Made by a program: the position numbers and the translations under genes. Of a stretch of DNA of 64,000 bases, positions 50,857 to 59,342 are shown one piece after another (the stretch's first letter is position 1; each line of letters starts with the position of its first letter). Source of the DNA: Kitasatospora sp. MMS16-BH015 (lineage in GTDB: Bacteria > Actinomycetota > Actinomycetes > Streptomycetales > Streptomycetaceae). The notes beneath the pieces were generated by a model that ran no database searches, was not told where the DNA came from, and was given only the letters and a program-made list of their open reading frames with translations. The stretch is from positions 4,154,001 through 4,218,000 of the forward strand of contig NZ_CP025394.1 in the NCBI RefSeq assembly GCF_002943525.1. The letters are read 5' to 3'.

Positions 50857-52221
50857 TCAGAGGGTCTTGCCCGGGTTGAGGATGCCGAGCGGGTCGAAGG
50901 CGGCCTTCACCCGGCGCTGGAGCGCCAGCCCGGCCGGGCCCAACTCCCGGGCCAGCCAGTCCCGTTTGAGCAGGCCGACGCCGTGCTCGCCGGTGATGGT
51001 GCCGCCCAGCTCCAGCCCGAGCGCCATGATCTCCTCGAAGGAGGTCTTGGCCCGCTCGGTCTCGGCCGGATCGGCCGCGTCGAAGACCACCACCGGGTGG
51101 GTGTTGCCGTCCCCCGCGTGGCTGACCACCCCGATGGTGAGCGCGTGGCGCTCGGCGATCTCCGCCACCCCGGCCAGCATCTCGGCCAGCCGGGAGCGCG
51201 GCACCGCCACGTCGTCGATCATCGTGGTGCCCAGGGCATCCAGCGCTGGCAGCGCCAACCGCCTTGCCTGGAGCAGCAGTTCCGACTCGGCCTGGTCTTC
51301 GGCCGGCACCACCTCGGTGGCTCCGGCGGCCCGGCAGAGCTCGGCCACGGCGGTCAGGCCCACCGTCGGGTCGGCCTCGTCGAAGGCGACCAGCAGCAGT
51401 GCCTGGGTGGACTCCGGCAGGCCCATCCGGGCCATCGCGTTGACCGCCCGGACGGTGGTGGCGTCCATCAGCTCCATCAGCGAGGGGGTGAGCCCGGCGG
51501 CCGAGACGGCGCAGATCGCCGCGCAGGCCGCCGCCGCGCTCGGGAACTCCGCCGCCAGCGCCAACTGCGGCGCGGGGGCCGGGCGCAGGCCGAGCACCGC
51601 CTCCACCACCACGCCCAGGGTGCCCTCCGAGCCGACCAGCAGCCGGGTCAGGTCGTACCCGGCCACCCCCTTCGCGGTGCGCCGCCCGGTGCTGATCAAC
51701 TCACCGTCAGCCAGTACCACTTGGAGCCCGAGCACGTACTCGCTGGTGGTGCCGTACTTGACGCAGCAGAGCCCGCCCGCGCCGGTGCCGATGTTGCCGC
51801 CGATCGTGCAGGACTCCCAGCTGGACGGATCGGGCGGGTAGGCCATCCCGTGCTCGGCCACCGCCCGGGACAACTCGGCGTTCAGCACGCCGGGTTGGAC
51901 CACAGCCAGCCGGTTCACCGGGTCGATCTCCAGGATCCGGTCGAGCTTGAGCAGCGAGAGCAGGATGCAGCCGTCCACCGCGTTGGCCGCCCCGGAGAGC
52001 CCGGTGCGGGCGCCCTGCGGCACCACCGGGCTCCTCAGCTCGGTGGCGGTGCGCAGCACGTGCCGCACCTGCTCGACCGTCTCGGGCAGCACGAGCACGG
52101 CGGGCTCCCCGGCCTCGCAGAAGCCCGCCATGTCGTGCCGGTAACTGGCCAGTACGTCCGGGTCGTTGACGACGGCGGAGGCGGGGAGGGCCTGCCGCAG
52201 CCGGTCGATGAGATCGGTCAC
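50857..52221 (-). CDS. FAD-binding oxidase (glycolate oxidase/D-lactate dehydrogenase-like)
   Basis: 454 residues from GTG 52221. The PCMH-type FAD domain has VVPQGARTGLSGAANAVDGC and TIGGNIGTGAGGLCCVKYG. The C-terminal cap has SHAGDGNTHPVVVFD and GLELGGTITGEHGVGLLKRD, matching GlcD/D-2-hydroxyacid oxidases. It should oxidise a 2-hydroxy acid and pass electrons to quinone or an Fe-S partner; no GlcE or GlcF is adjacent. It lies 41 bp after the GST gene on the same strand, so it could be the last gene of that operon or an unrelated core gene. Confidence 0.9.
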   Translation of the reverse strand: MTDLIDRLRQALPASAVVNDPDVLASYRHDMAGFCEAGEPAVLVLPETVEQVRHVLRTATELRSPVVPQGARTGLSGAANAVDGCILLSLLKLDRILEIDPVNRLAVVQPGVLNAELSRAVAEHGMAYPPDPSSWESCTIGGNIGTGAGGLCCVKYGTTSEYVLGLQVVLADGELISTGRRTAKGVAGYDLTRLLVGSEGTLGVVVEAVLGLRPAPAPQLALAAEFPSAAAACAAICAVSAAGLTPSLMELMDATTVRAVNAMARMGLPESTQALLLVAFDEADPTVGLTAVAELCRAAGATEVVPAEDQAESELLLQARRLALPALDALGTTMIDDVAVPRSRLAEMLAGVAEIAERHALTIGVVSHAGDGNTHPVVVFDAADPAETERAKTSFEEIMALGLELGGTITGEHGVGLLKRDWLARELGPAGLALQRRVKAAFDPLGILNPGKTL

Positions 52222-52262
52222 GGGCCCATTCTGCACCCGCACCCGGGCACCGGACGGTCGGC

Positions 52263-53243
52263 TCAGAGCTTCTCGCGCCCGTGCGGGGTGAGCAGCTCGG
52301 CCGGGTCGGGGCCGCGGGCGATGATCCGGCCGGGGTTCACCATCTCGTGGGTGTAGTAGTAGTGCCGCTTGATGTGCTCGAAGTCCACCGTCTCGGTGAA
52401 GCCGGGGGTCTGGTAGAGGTCGCGGGTGTAGCCCCAGAGCGCGGGGTAGTCGCTGATCCGGCGGATGTTGCACTTGAAGTGGCCGTGGTAGACCGGGTCG
52501 AAGCGGATCAGGGTCGGCCAGAGCCGCAGGTCGGCCTCGGTGATCTGCTCGCCGACCAGGTAGCGGCTGGTGCTCAGCCGCTCCTCCAGCGCGTCGAGGC
52601 GGGTGAACAGGGCGTCCACCGCGCGGTCGTAGGTGGCCTGGCTCTTGGCGAAGCCCGCCCGGTAGACGCCCACGTTGACGTCCTGGTAGATCTCCTGGGC
52701 CACCGCGTCGATGTCGGCCCGCAGCGCCTCGGGGTAGATGTCCGGGGCGTCCGGGCGGGCCAGTTGGCGCCACTCGGAGTTCAGGTCCCGGGTGAGCTGC
52801 TCGAAGTCGTTGCTGACCAGGTGGCCGGAGGCCACGTCGACCAGGGCGGGCACCGAGATGCCGCCGGTGTAGTCGGGGCGGGCCGCCCAGTAGACCTCGC
52901 GCAGCGCGTGCACGCCGAGCACCGGGTCCTTACCGCCCGGGCCGCCGTGCTCCTCGCTGAACACCCACTGGTAGTCGCCGTCCAGGAACTCCTGGACGGG
53001 GTCGACGATGGCCAGCGGGATGGCCTCCTGGAGGCCGAGCAGGCTGCGGGTGAGGATCACCCGGTGCGCCCAGGGGCAGGCCCAGCTGGCGATCAGCCGG
53101 TACCGGCCGGCCTCCACCCGCCGGCCGGAGGAGCCGTCGGCGGTGATCCGGTCGGTGAAGGCCTGCGGCGCCCGCTCGTGCTCGGCGGTCTTGGAGGCGG
53201 CGGCGGACACCGTCTCGCCGGGCTTGGTCTGGTCCTCGCTCAT
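52263..53243 (-). CDS. Xi-class glutathione S-transferase-like reductase
   Basis: 326 residues from ATG 53243, after GGAAGAGGG. The active site is ASWACPWAHRVILTRSLLG (CPWAHR, catalytic Cys), followed by SVPALVDVASGHLVSNDF and the helical C-terminal domain with ITEADLRLWPTLIRFDPVY, typical of YqjG/S-glutathionyl-hydroquinone reductases. Actinobacteria use mycothiol in place of glutathione, so the thiol may be mycothiol (inference). A role in handling quinone-thiol adducts fits the quinone-related genes around it. It is 40 bp downstream of the FMN reductase. Confidence 0.9.
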   Translation of the reverse strand: MSEDQTKPGETVSAAASKTAEHERAPQAFTDRITADGSSGRRVEAGRYRLIASWACPWAHRVILTRSLLGLQEAIPLAIVDPVQEFLDGDYQWVFSEEHGGPGGKDPVLGVHALREVYWAARPDYTGGISVPALVDVASGHLVSNDFEQLTRDLNSEWRQLARPDAPDIYPEALRADIDAVAQEIYQDVNVGVYRAGFAKSQATYDRAVDALFTRLDALEERLSTSRYLVGEQITEADLRLWPTLIRFDPVYHGHFKCNIRRISDYPALWGYTRDLYQTPGFTETVDFEHIKRHYYYTHEMVNPGRIIARGPDPAELLTPHGREKL

Positions 53244-53283
53244 GGCCCTCTTCCCTGCCGTTCTTCGCTGCCGTCGGAGATGC

Positions 53284-53886
53284 TCAGCGCTGCGGGGCGC
53301 GCAGTGCGGCGAGCTGCTGTTCGAAGGGGATCAACTCCTCGACCGGGGCCGATCGTTCCGGCCGGCTGCCGAGCAGCTCGGCCAGCTCCCCGGCGGCCCG
53401 GGTGATCCGGCTCGCCAGGCCGCCGTTGCCGCCGCCGGCGCCCCAGTCCTCGGAGGCGGCGAAGACGGCGGTGGGCACCACCCGGGCGCGCAGGTAGGCG
53501 AAGAGCGGGCGCAGCGCGTACTCCAGGGCCAGCGAGTGCCGGGCCGAGCCGCCGGTGGCGCCCATCAGCACCGGCTTGTCGGTCAGCACGCCCACGTCCA
53601 GCACGTCGAAGAAGGACTTGAACAGGCCGCTGTAGGAGGCCGAGAAGACGGGGGTGACGGCGATCAGTGCGTCGGCCGCCGTCACCGCCTCGATCTCGGC
53701 CCGGAGCTTGGGGCTCGGATAGCCGGTGAGCAGGTTGTTGGTGATGTCGCCGGCGACGTCACGCAGCTCCACGGTGTGGATCTCGCTGGGGAGCAGGCGG
53801 TCGGTCTCGGCGGCCAACTGGTCCGCCAGCAGTCGGGTGGACGAGGGCTGGCTGAGCCCCGCACTGATCACGACGAGCTTGGGCAT
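53284..53886 (-). CDS. NAD(P)H-dependent FMN reductase (CE1759 type)
   Basis: 200 residues from ATG 53886, after GGAGG. The flavodoxin-like fold shows KLVVISAGLSQPSSTRLLAD (FMN phosphate loop), TPVFSASYSGLFKSFFDVL and GATGGSARHSLALEYALRPL. It supplies reduced FMN to the LLM monooxygenase immediately upstream (28 bp), a pair known as CE1759/CE1758 in actinobacteria. Together they would act as a two-component flavin monooxygenase in this locus. Confidence 0.9.
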   Translation of the reverse strand: MPKLVVISAGLSQPSSTRLLADQLAAETDRLLPSEIHTVELRDVAGDITNNLLTGYPSPKLRAEIEAVTAADALIAVTPVFSASYSGLFKSFFDVLDVGVLTDKPVLMGATGGSARHSLALEYALRPLFAYLRARVVPTAVFAASEDWGAGGGNGGLASRITRAAGELAELLGSRPERSAPVEELIPFEQQLAALRAPQR

Positions 53887-53914
53887 CTCCGGGCCTCCTG
53901 GACGTGGGGTGGGG

Positions 53915-54997
53915 TCAGTGGGCGGCCGCGGCCGCCGGGTGCACCGGTCCGGCCGGCACGTTGTCGGCGCGGCGAGCCGCGAACTCCTTGCGCAGCACCG
54001 GCAGGACCTCCTCACCGAGGATGTCCAGCTGCTCCAGCACGGTCTTGACCGGAAGGCCGCCGCTGTCCATCAGGAAGAGCTGGCGCTGGTAGTCGCCGAA
54101 GGTCTCGCGGAAGCTCAGCGTCTTCTCGATGATCTCCTGCGGGCTGCCCACCGAGATCGGCGTCTGCTCCATGGTCTCCTCCAGCGACGGGCCGCCGCGG
54201 TAGACCGGGGAGTTGTCGAAGTAGGGGCGGAACTCGCGGATGGCGTCCTGGGACCTGGGGCGCATGAAGATCTGGCCGCCGAGCCCGACCACGGCCTGCT
54301 CGGGGGTGCCGTGGCCGTAGTGCGCGTACCGGGTGCGGTAGAGCTCGATGAGCTTCTGGAAGTGCTCCTTCGGCCAGAAGATGTGGTTGGCGAAGAAGCC
54401 GTCGCCGTAGTACGCGGCCTGCTCGGCGATCTCGGGGCTGCGGATCGAGCCGTGCCAGACGAACGGCGGCACGCCGTCCAGCGGGCGGGGCACGGCGGTG
54501 AAGCCCTGCAGCGGGGTGCGGAAGCGGCCCTGCCAGTTGACGTTGGTCTCGCGCCAGAGCTGGTGCAGCAGCGCGTAGTTCTCGATCGCCAGCGGGATGC
54601 CCTGGCGGATGTCCTGGCCGAACCAGGGGTACACCGGGCCGGTGTTGCCGCGGCCCAGCATCAGGTCGACGCGGCCGTCGGCCAGCTGCTGCAGGGTGGC
54701 GAAGTCCTCGGCGATCTTCACCGGGTCGTTGGTGGTGATCAGCGTGGTCGAGGTGGAGAGGATGATCCGCTCCGTCTGCGCGGCGATGTAGCCGAGCAGC
54801 GTGGTCGGCGAGGACGGCACGAACGGCGGGTTGTGGTGCTCGCCGGTGGCGAAGACGTCGAGGCCGATCTCCTCCGCCTTGAGGGCGATCGCCACGGTGC
54901 CCTTGATCCGCTCGCGCTCGGTCTGCGGGCGCCCGGTCAGCGGGTCCGCGGTGAGGTCGCCGACGGTGAAGATCCCGAACTGCATCTGCCTACTCAT
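53915..54997 (-). CDS. LLM-class flavin-dependent monooxygenase (CE1758 type)
   Basis: 360 residues from ATG 54997 (MSRQMQFGIFTVGDLTADP); a second ATG at 54985 has better ribosome-site spacing. The luciferase-like fold appears in VFATGEHHNPPFVPSSPTTL, LSTSTTLITTNDPVKIAEDF, DGRVDLMLGRGNTGPVYPWF and ISVGSPQEIIEKTLSF. It uses FMNH2, presumably from the next gene, to oxygenate an unknown substrate. A very strong 17-bp hairpin lies between the upstream FAD monooxygenase stop and this start. Confidence 0.92.
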   Translation of the reverse strand: MSRQMQFGIFTVGDLTADPLTGRPQTERERIKGTVAIALKAEEIGLDVFATGEHHNPPFVPSSPTTLLGYIAAQTERIILSTSTTLITTNDPVKIAEDFATLQQLADGRVDLMLGRGNTGPVYPWFGQDIRQGIPLAIENYALLHQLWRETNVNWQGRFRTPLQGFTAVPRPLDGVPPFVWHGSIRSPEIAEQAAYYGDGFFANHIFWPKEHFQKLIELYRTRYAHYGHGTPEQAVVGLGGQIFMRPRSQDAIREFRPYFDNSPVYRGGPSLEETMEQTPISVGSPQEIIEKTLSFRETFGDYQRQLFLMDSGGLPVKTVLEQLDILGEEVLPVLRKEFAARRADNVPAGPVHPAAAAAH

Positions 54998-55012
54998 CTC
55001 CGTTTGCTGGGA

Positions 55013-55049
55013 GCGGCCGCCCCCACACCCGCGGTGTGGGGGCGGCCGC
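55013..55049. terminator. Strong hairpin between FAD monooxygenase and LLM genes
   Basis: A perfect 17-bp stem (GCGGCCGCCCCCACACC, 55013-55029, with 55033-55049) and loop CGC. It ends only 15 bp before the LLM start in the direction of transcription, so it may end the upstream transcript or stabilise the 5' end of the downstream part after processing. Confidence 0.75.
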
Positions 55050-55066
55050 CATGCCGGTCCTGCGGG

Positions 55067-56278
55067 TCAGGCCATGGCCGGGGAGTCGGAGGTCTGCTCC
55101 GACTTGGCGAAGACCTTGGCGCCGTGCAGCCACTCGACCTTGTCGTGGAGCTGCTCGGCGGTGAAGCCGGCCAGCATCTCGTTGCGGGCCTTGGCGGCGT
55201 CGCCGACGGGGTGGTACAGCTGCTTGCCCATCTCGCGGGCGACCAGCTGGATCGCGCCGGTGCGCTCGCGGCGCTCGGCGTTGAAGGTCTGGAAGCGCTC
55301 GGCGAAGTCCAGCTCGCACTGGCCGATCAGCTGGCCGAGCACCACCGCGTCCTCGATCGCCTGGCAGGCGCCCTGGGCGGCGTACTGGAGCATCGGGTGG
55401 GCGGCGTCGCCGACCAGCACGACCCGGCCGTCCGTCCAGGTGTCGATCGGGTCGCGGTCGCAGAGCACCCAGGCCTTCCAGTCCTCGCCGAGCTCCAGCA
55501 GCTGGCGCGGGATCTCGCCCAGCATCGGGAACTCCTCGAGCACGAAGTCCTTCTCCACGGACTTGCCGATGACGGCCTCGGTGGCGCCGTCGTCGCGGGT
55601 GGCGGCCAGGTTGAAGTACTTGCCGCTGCCGATCGGGTAGTGGACGAAGTGCCACTTCGGGCCGGCCCAGAGGGTCACGGTGTTCCAGCGCAGCTCCTCG
55701 GGCACCTTCTCCATCGGGATCACCGAACGGTAGATGGTGTGGCCGGAGACCTGCGGGAAGCCGTCGCCCACCAGCTGCTTGCGGACGAAGGAGTTGATGC
55801 CGTCGGCACCGATCAGCGCGGAGCCCTCGACCTCCTCACCGGAGGCGAGCACCGCGGTGACGCCGGTGGCGTCCTGGCGGTAGCTGAGCAGCTGGCAGCC
55901 GGTGCGCAGCTCGATCGCGTCCGACTCGCGGCAGGCGTCGAGCAGCGGGGCGTAGACGTCGATCCGGTGCACCACGGCGTACGGGTTGCCGAAGCGCTCG
56001 CGGTAGGCGCCGGTGAGCGGCATGGAGGCCACGTGCTCGGAGGTGGTGCCGTCCATGAAGCGCAGCTCGTCGATGTGGACGGCCCGCTCGCGGACCTCCT
56101 CGCCGACCCCGAGCTGGTCGAGCGCGTTGAACGCGTTCGGGCCGAGCTGGATGCCGGCGCCGAGCTCGGTGAAGGAGTCGCGGGCCTCCAGCACGACGAC
56201 CTCGTGGCCCTGGCGGGAGACGCTGAGCGCCGTCGCGAGCCCACCGATACCGCCACCGGCAATGAGTATCTTGGCCAT
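55067..56278 (-). CDS. FAD-dependent aromatic monooxygenase (salicylate/3-hydroxybenzoate hydroxylase-like)
   Basis: 403 residues from ATG 56278. The FAD site is ILIAGGGIGGLATALSVSRQG, with the DG motif GADGINSFVRKQL and GD motif VVLVGDAAHPMLQYAAQGAC. ELGAGIQLGPNAFNALDQLG is typical of class A flavoprotein hydroxylases acting on hydroxybenzoates. It would hydroxylate a phenolic ring using NAD(P)H and O2. It lies 49 bp after the EPSP synthase paralogue in the same operon, consistent with an aromatic made from the shikimate pathway. The exact substrate is unknown. Confidence 0.92.
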   Translation of the reverse strand: MAKILIAGGGIGGLATALSVSRQGHEVVVLEARDSFTELGAGIQLGPNAFNALDQLGVGEEVRERAVHIDELRFMDGTTSEHVASMPLTGAYRERFGNPYAVVHRIDVYAPLLDACRESDAIELRTGCQLLSYRQDATGVTAVLASGEEVEGSALIGADGINSFVRKQLVGDGFPQVSGHTIYRSVIPMEKVPEELRWNTVTLWAGPKWHFVHYPIGSGKYFNLAATRDDGATEAVIGKSVEKDFVLEEFPMLGEIPRQLLELGEDWKAWVLCDRDPIDTWTDGRVVLVGDAAHPMLQYAAQGACQAIEDAVVLGQLIGQCELDFAERFQTFNAERRERTGAIQLVAREMGKQLYHPVGDAAKARNEMLAGFTAEQLHDKVEWLHGAKVFAKSEQTSDSPAMA

Positions 56279-56327
56279 TGTTGGCTCTACTTCCTCGTGT
56301 TGTAAGGGTGTTGGCAGAGAGCGGGAG

Positions 56328-57614
56328 TCAGTGAGCCTGTTCGCCGAAGAGGCGGCGCAGCTCCTCGTGGAAGCCGGGGAAGGTCTTCCCCACGCACTTC
56401 GGGTCGTCCAGGGTGATGCCGGGCACCTTGAGCCCGAGCACCGAGAAGGCCATGGCGATCCGGTGGTCACGGTGGCAGGCGATGACCGCCCCCGTGGGGG
56501 TGCCGGGGTGGACGGTGATCCGGTCCGGCCCCTCCTCGACCCGGATGCCGAGCGCCCGGAGGTTCCCGGCGACGGCGGCGATCCGGTCGGATTCCTTGAG
56601 CCGGGCGTGGCCCACGCCCGTGATGGTGATCGGCCCGTCGGCCAGCGGCGCGATCGCGGCCATCGTCATGAAGGTGTCGGAGATGTCGCCCATGTCGACC
56701 TCGAAGCCGCCGCGCAGTGCGCCGGTGCCGGTCACCGTGGTGGCGTCCGGGCCGATCTCGACCTTGGCGCCGGCCAGTTCGAGCACCTTGACGAAGCCGA
56801 GGTCGCCCTGCAGGCTGTCGGCGCCCAGGTGCGGCACGGTGACGGCGGTGCCGGTGATCGCGGCGGCGGCGAAGACGTAGCTCGCGGTGGAGGCGTCGGG
56901 CTCGATCCGGAGCCGGGTGCCGGTGTAGCCGCCGGTGGACACCCGCAGGGTGCCGTCCTGACCCTCCGTCACCTCGGCGCCGAAGCGGCGCATCAGGGCG
57001 ATGGTCATGTCGATGTAGGGGCGGCTGACCAGGTTGGCGGCCGAGACGGTGAGCGGCTCGCGCATCAGCGGGGCGGAGAGCAGCAGACCGGTCAGGTACT
57101 GGCTGCTGGTGCCGGAGTCGAGGGCGAGCTCGCCGCCGCGCAGGCCCTCGGCCCTGACGGTGAGCGGCAGCCCGCCGCCGGCGCCGGGCTCGACCTCGGC
57201 GCCGAGTGCGGCGAGCGCCTGGGTCAGCGGCCGCAGCGGGCGCACGGTGAGCTGCTCGGTGCCCTCGAAGCGGAACTCGCCGCGCCCGGTAGCCGCGTAG
57301 ACCGGCAGGAAGCGGGCGGCGGTGCCGGCGTCGGCACACCAGATCCGGGCGGAGGCGCCACCAGGGGCGGCAGGTGGTCCGCCCAGGCCGTGCACCTCCC
57401 AGGCTTCGGAACCGAACTCCTCGGGGTCACCGGGGAGTTGGTCGACCGGGATGCCCAGGTCGGTGAGGGCGGTGCGGAAGGCGACGGTGTCCTCGCTCTC
57501 CAGCGGGGCGTCGAGCCGGGTGGTGCCGGCGGCCGCGGCCGCGAGCAGCAGGACCCGGTTGGTGATGCTCTTCGAGCCGGGGATGCGGGCCGAAGCCGCT
57601 CGGGGCTCGGTCAT
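56328..57614 (-). CDS. aroA: 3-phosphoshikimate 1-carboxyvinyltransferase (EPSP synthase) paralogue
   Basis: 428 residues from ATG 57614. All main blocks are present: RIPGSKSITNRVLLLAAAA, CADAGTAARFLPV, SSQYLTGLLLSAPL, EPDASTASYVFAAAA, GDISDTFMTMAAIAPL, RLKESDRI and DHRIAMAFSVLGL. The loop NAGTAMRPL of E. coli AroA reads DAGTAARFL here, so Pro101 is replaced by Phe while the Arg is kept. The enzyme makes EPSP from shikimate-3-phosphate and PEP. Its place among aromatic oxygenases and a shikimate-dehydrogenase-like gene suggests a pathway-dedicated copy (inference). Confidence 0.93.
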   Translation of the reverse strand: MTEPRAASARIPGSKSITNRVLLLAAAAAGTTRLDAPLESEDTVAFRTALTDLGIPVDQLPGDPEEFGSEAWEVHGLGGPPAAPGGASARIWCADAGTAARFLPVYAATGRGEFRFEGTEQLTVRPLRPLTQALAALGAEVEPGAGGGLPLTVRAEGLRGGELALDSGTSSQYLTGLLLSAPLMREPLTVSAANLVSRPYIDMTIALMRRFGAEVTEGQDGTLRVSTGGYTGTRLRIEPDASTASYVFAAAAITGTAVTVPHLGADSLQGDLGFVKVLELAGAKVEIGPDATTVTGTGALRGGFEVDMGDISDTFMTMAAIAPLADGPITITGVGHARLKESDRIAAVAGNLRALGIRVEEGPDRITVHPGTPTGAVIACHRDHRIAMAFSVLGLKVPGITLDDPKCVGKTFPGFHEELRRLFGEQAH

Positions 57615-57725
57615 GACGGTGCCTCTGTTCGGGTTGCCGGGCGGGCCGGGGGCGCGGAGCGCGGGGCGTGGACAGGGCGGTGCGGGGAGCGTGCGGAGCT
57701 CATCGAGCCCGGGGTGCCTGGCACT

Positions 57726-57777
57726 CCGGGGCGCGAGGTGCCGTGCGGCGGCGGCCGTACGGCACCTCGCGCCCCGG
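57726..57777. terminator. Long hairpin between SDR and EPSP synthase genes
   Basis: CCGGGGCGCGAGGTGCCGT (57726-57744) pairs perfectly with 57759-57777, and the 14-nt loop has an inner CGGC/GCCG pair. It lies in the 208-bp gap of an otherwise tight minus-strand gene run. It could end the SRPBCC-SDR transcript or attenuate the genes after it. Confidence 0.75.
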
Positions 57778-57822
57778 GGCGGAGCCGCGTGTCAGACAGG
57801 GTGACCACTACTCAGGTGGAGC

Positions 57823-58584
57823 TCAGGCGGTGGCGCCGCCGTCGAGCACCAGGTCGTGGCCGACCACGAAGCTCGACTCCTCGCTGGCGAGCCAGAGCAC
57901 GGTGTCGGCGATCTCCTCGGTCTTGGCGACCCGGCCGATCGGCGTCTCGGCCTTGACCCGGGCGTCCCGCTCCTCGGTGGTCTCACCGGGGCGCAGCGAC
58001 TGGTCGGTGTCCACCGAGCCGGGGCTGATCGCGTTGATCCGGATGCCCTCGCGGATGTACTCGCGGGCGGCGGTGCGGGTCAGCGTGGAGAGCGCGGCCT
58101 TGGAGGCGGCGAAGGCGCCGAAGCCGGGGACGCGGCCGTGGATGCCGATGTTGGCGGCGGTGTTGATGATGACGCCGCCCCCGTTCTCCTTCATCGCGGC
58201 GATCTCGTGCTTCATCAGCAGCCAGACGCCGGTCAGGTTGGTGGAGAGCACATCGCCCCAGACGGCCTCGCAGATCTCGGCCAGCGGGGTGGGCTCGCCG
58301 GTGATGCCGGCGTTGTTGAAGGCGACGTCGATCCGGCCGTGGCGCTCGACCGTGGTCTTGATCAGGCGGATCACGTCCATGCCGTGGGTGACGTCGGCGG
58401 GCACCGCGTCGGCGACCCCGCCCTCCTTCTCGATCAATGCGACGGTGTCCCGCAGGTCACTGGGCTCGCGGCCGGCCACCATCACGATTGCGCCCTCGCG
58501 GGCGAAGGCGAGTGCCGTGGCCCGGCCGATCCCGGAGCCACCTCCGGTCACCAGGGCGACCTTGCCGTCGAAGCGTGCGGTCAT
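57823..58584 (-). CDS. SDR family oxidoreductase
   Basis: 253 residues from ATG 58584, after AGGAGGA. Motifs are VTGGGSGIGRATALAFA (cofactor), NNAGITGEP, VIINTAANIGIHG (a Thr-Ala-Ala where Ser is usual) and the FAASKAALSTL region, in which the catalytic Tyr is replaced: the usual YxxSK reads FGAFAASKAA. The Lys is kept. SDRs of this group include glucose and cyclohexanedienol dehydrogenases. With Ser and Tyr both altered, classical chemistry is doubtful. It lies 37 bp after the SRPBCC gene. Confidence 0.88.
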   Translation of the reverse strand: MTARFDGKVALVTGGGSGIGRATALAFAREGAIVMVAGREPSDLRDTVALIEKEGGVADAVPADVTHGMDVIRLIKTTVERHGRIDVAFNNAGITGEPTPLAEICEAVWGDVLSTNLTGVWLLMKHEIAAMKENGGGVIINTAANIGIHGRVPGFGAFAASKAALSTLTRTAAREYIREGIRINAISPGSVDTDQSLRPGETTEERDARVKAETPIGRVAKTEEIADTVLWLASEESSFVVGHDLVLDGGATA

Positions 58585-58621
58585 CAGGTTCCTCCTGTGG
58601 TGGGGGATGTGCTCTGCGGAC

Positions 58622-59113
58622 TCAGGCAGCCGCGATGAGAGAGTCGATGTCGCCCGTCGCGGCCCGGATCTCCTCGACCACGGACCGGAGCGTGTCGGTG
58701 AAGTAGGCGTCCGTCGCCTCCAGGAACCTGCTCTCCCGGAGCGCGCGCTCGGTCGCCTCGGGGGCGAGGCTCACGGCGATCGTCATGGCGAGCCCGCCGT
58801 CCGCGTCCCGGTCGATCTGGTTCATGATGAACTCCAGCTCCGGGTCGCCGGGTTGGCGGTAGACGATGCTGAGCTCCCGAGGGCTGACCTCGATCCGCTG
58901 GAAGATCGTCCGGCCGTCCTTGACGATCTCCCGGGTGAATCCGCCGGGGAAGCGGTCGAGCACCCGGCATCGCGTGATGGCGGGTACGTAGGCCACCGGG
59001 TTCTCCGCCTTGTGGAGGAGCTGCGCCCACAGCTGGTGGGCGTCGATCTGCGTCGCACCGGAGCTACCGTCGGAATTGACCGGAATGCTCCAGGACATGG
59101 TGACCCCGGACAT
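58622..59113 (-). CDS. SRPBCC-like protein of DUF1857/AtaL type
   Basis: 163 residues from ATG 59113, after AGGGAGAGG; the frame extends upstream to 59185 but this start fits the ribosome binding site. QIDAHQLWAQLLHKAENPVA, FVPAITRC-like and FTREIVKDGRTIFQRIEVSP follow the DUF1857 pattern of a START-like helix-grip fold. Such proteins bind hydrophobic ligands and include cyclases or aromatases of natural-product pathways. It is the first gene of the minus-strand run, behind a recognisable promoter and the shared 14-bp motif. Confidence 0.8.
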   Translation of the reverse strand: MSGVTMSWSIPVNSDGSSGATQIDAHQLWAQLLHKAENPVAYVPAITRCRVLDRFPGGFTREIVKDGRTIFQRIEVSPRELSIVYRQPGDPELEFIMNQIDRDADGGLAMTIAVSLAPEATERALRESRFLEATDAYFTDTLRSVVEEIRAATGDIDSLIAAA

Positions 59114-59156
59114 TGCCTCTCCCTGATATCGGCCGATCCACTCTCTCTCGTTAAAG

Positions 59157-59185
59157 ACTCTGAGCCAGCCCTCACAGAGGGTCAA
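59157..59185 (-). promoter_or_regulatory. Promoter of the SRPBCC-led operon
   Basis: On the minus strand TTGACC (59185-59180), 17 bp, then CAGAGT (59162-59157), a HrdB-type promoter with a good -35. It is about 44 bp upstream of the SRPBCC start. Confidence 0.55.
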
Positions 59186-59193
59186 CGCCCGAT

Positions 59194-59215
59194 TTCCGAC
59201 TTCGTCAGCTGACGA
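59194..59215. promoter_or_regulatory. Shared locus motif TTCCGACTTCGTCA with a palindrome
   Basis: TTCCGACTTCGTCA (59194-59207) is identical to 61706-61719. It overlaps a perfect 14-bp palindrome, TCGTCAGCTGACGA (59202-59215). It sits just upstream of the -35 element of the SRPBCC operon, where an activator would bind. Confidence 0.55.
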
Positions 59216-59252
59216 CTACAACGTCAAGTGGCAAACAACTCCTGGTCACAGC

Positions 59253-59287
59253 GCTGGGGATTCCGGAATCTGCCCGGAATCCCCAGC
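59253..59287. terminator. Terminator after the WrbA-like gene
   Basis: A perfect 14-bp stem (GCTGGGGATTCCGG, 59253-59266, with 59274-59287) and loop AATCTGC, 56 bp past the WrbA stop on the minus strand. Confidence 0.7.
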
Positions 59288-59342
59288 TCTGGTGGTGCGT
59301 TCTCCGGTCAGGCGCTTGATGCGCCCTTGACAGTCGCCCGGA

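Noticed and set aside
53726..56305. 859-codon plus-strand frame
   Set aside because: It is the shadow of the FMN reductase, LLM and FAD monooxygenase genes on the other strand.
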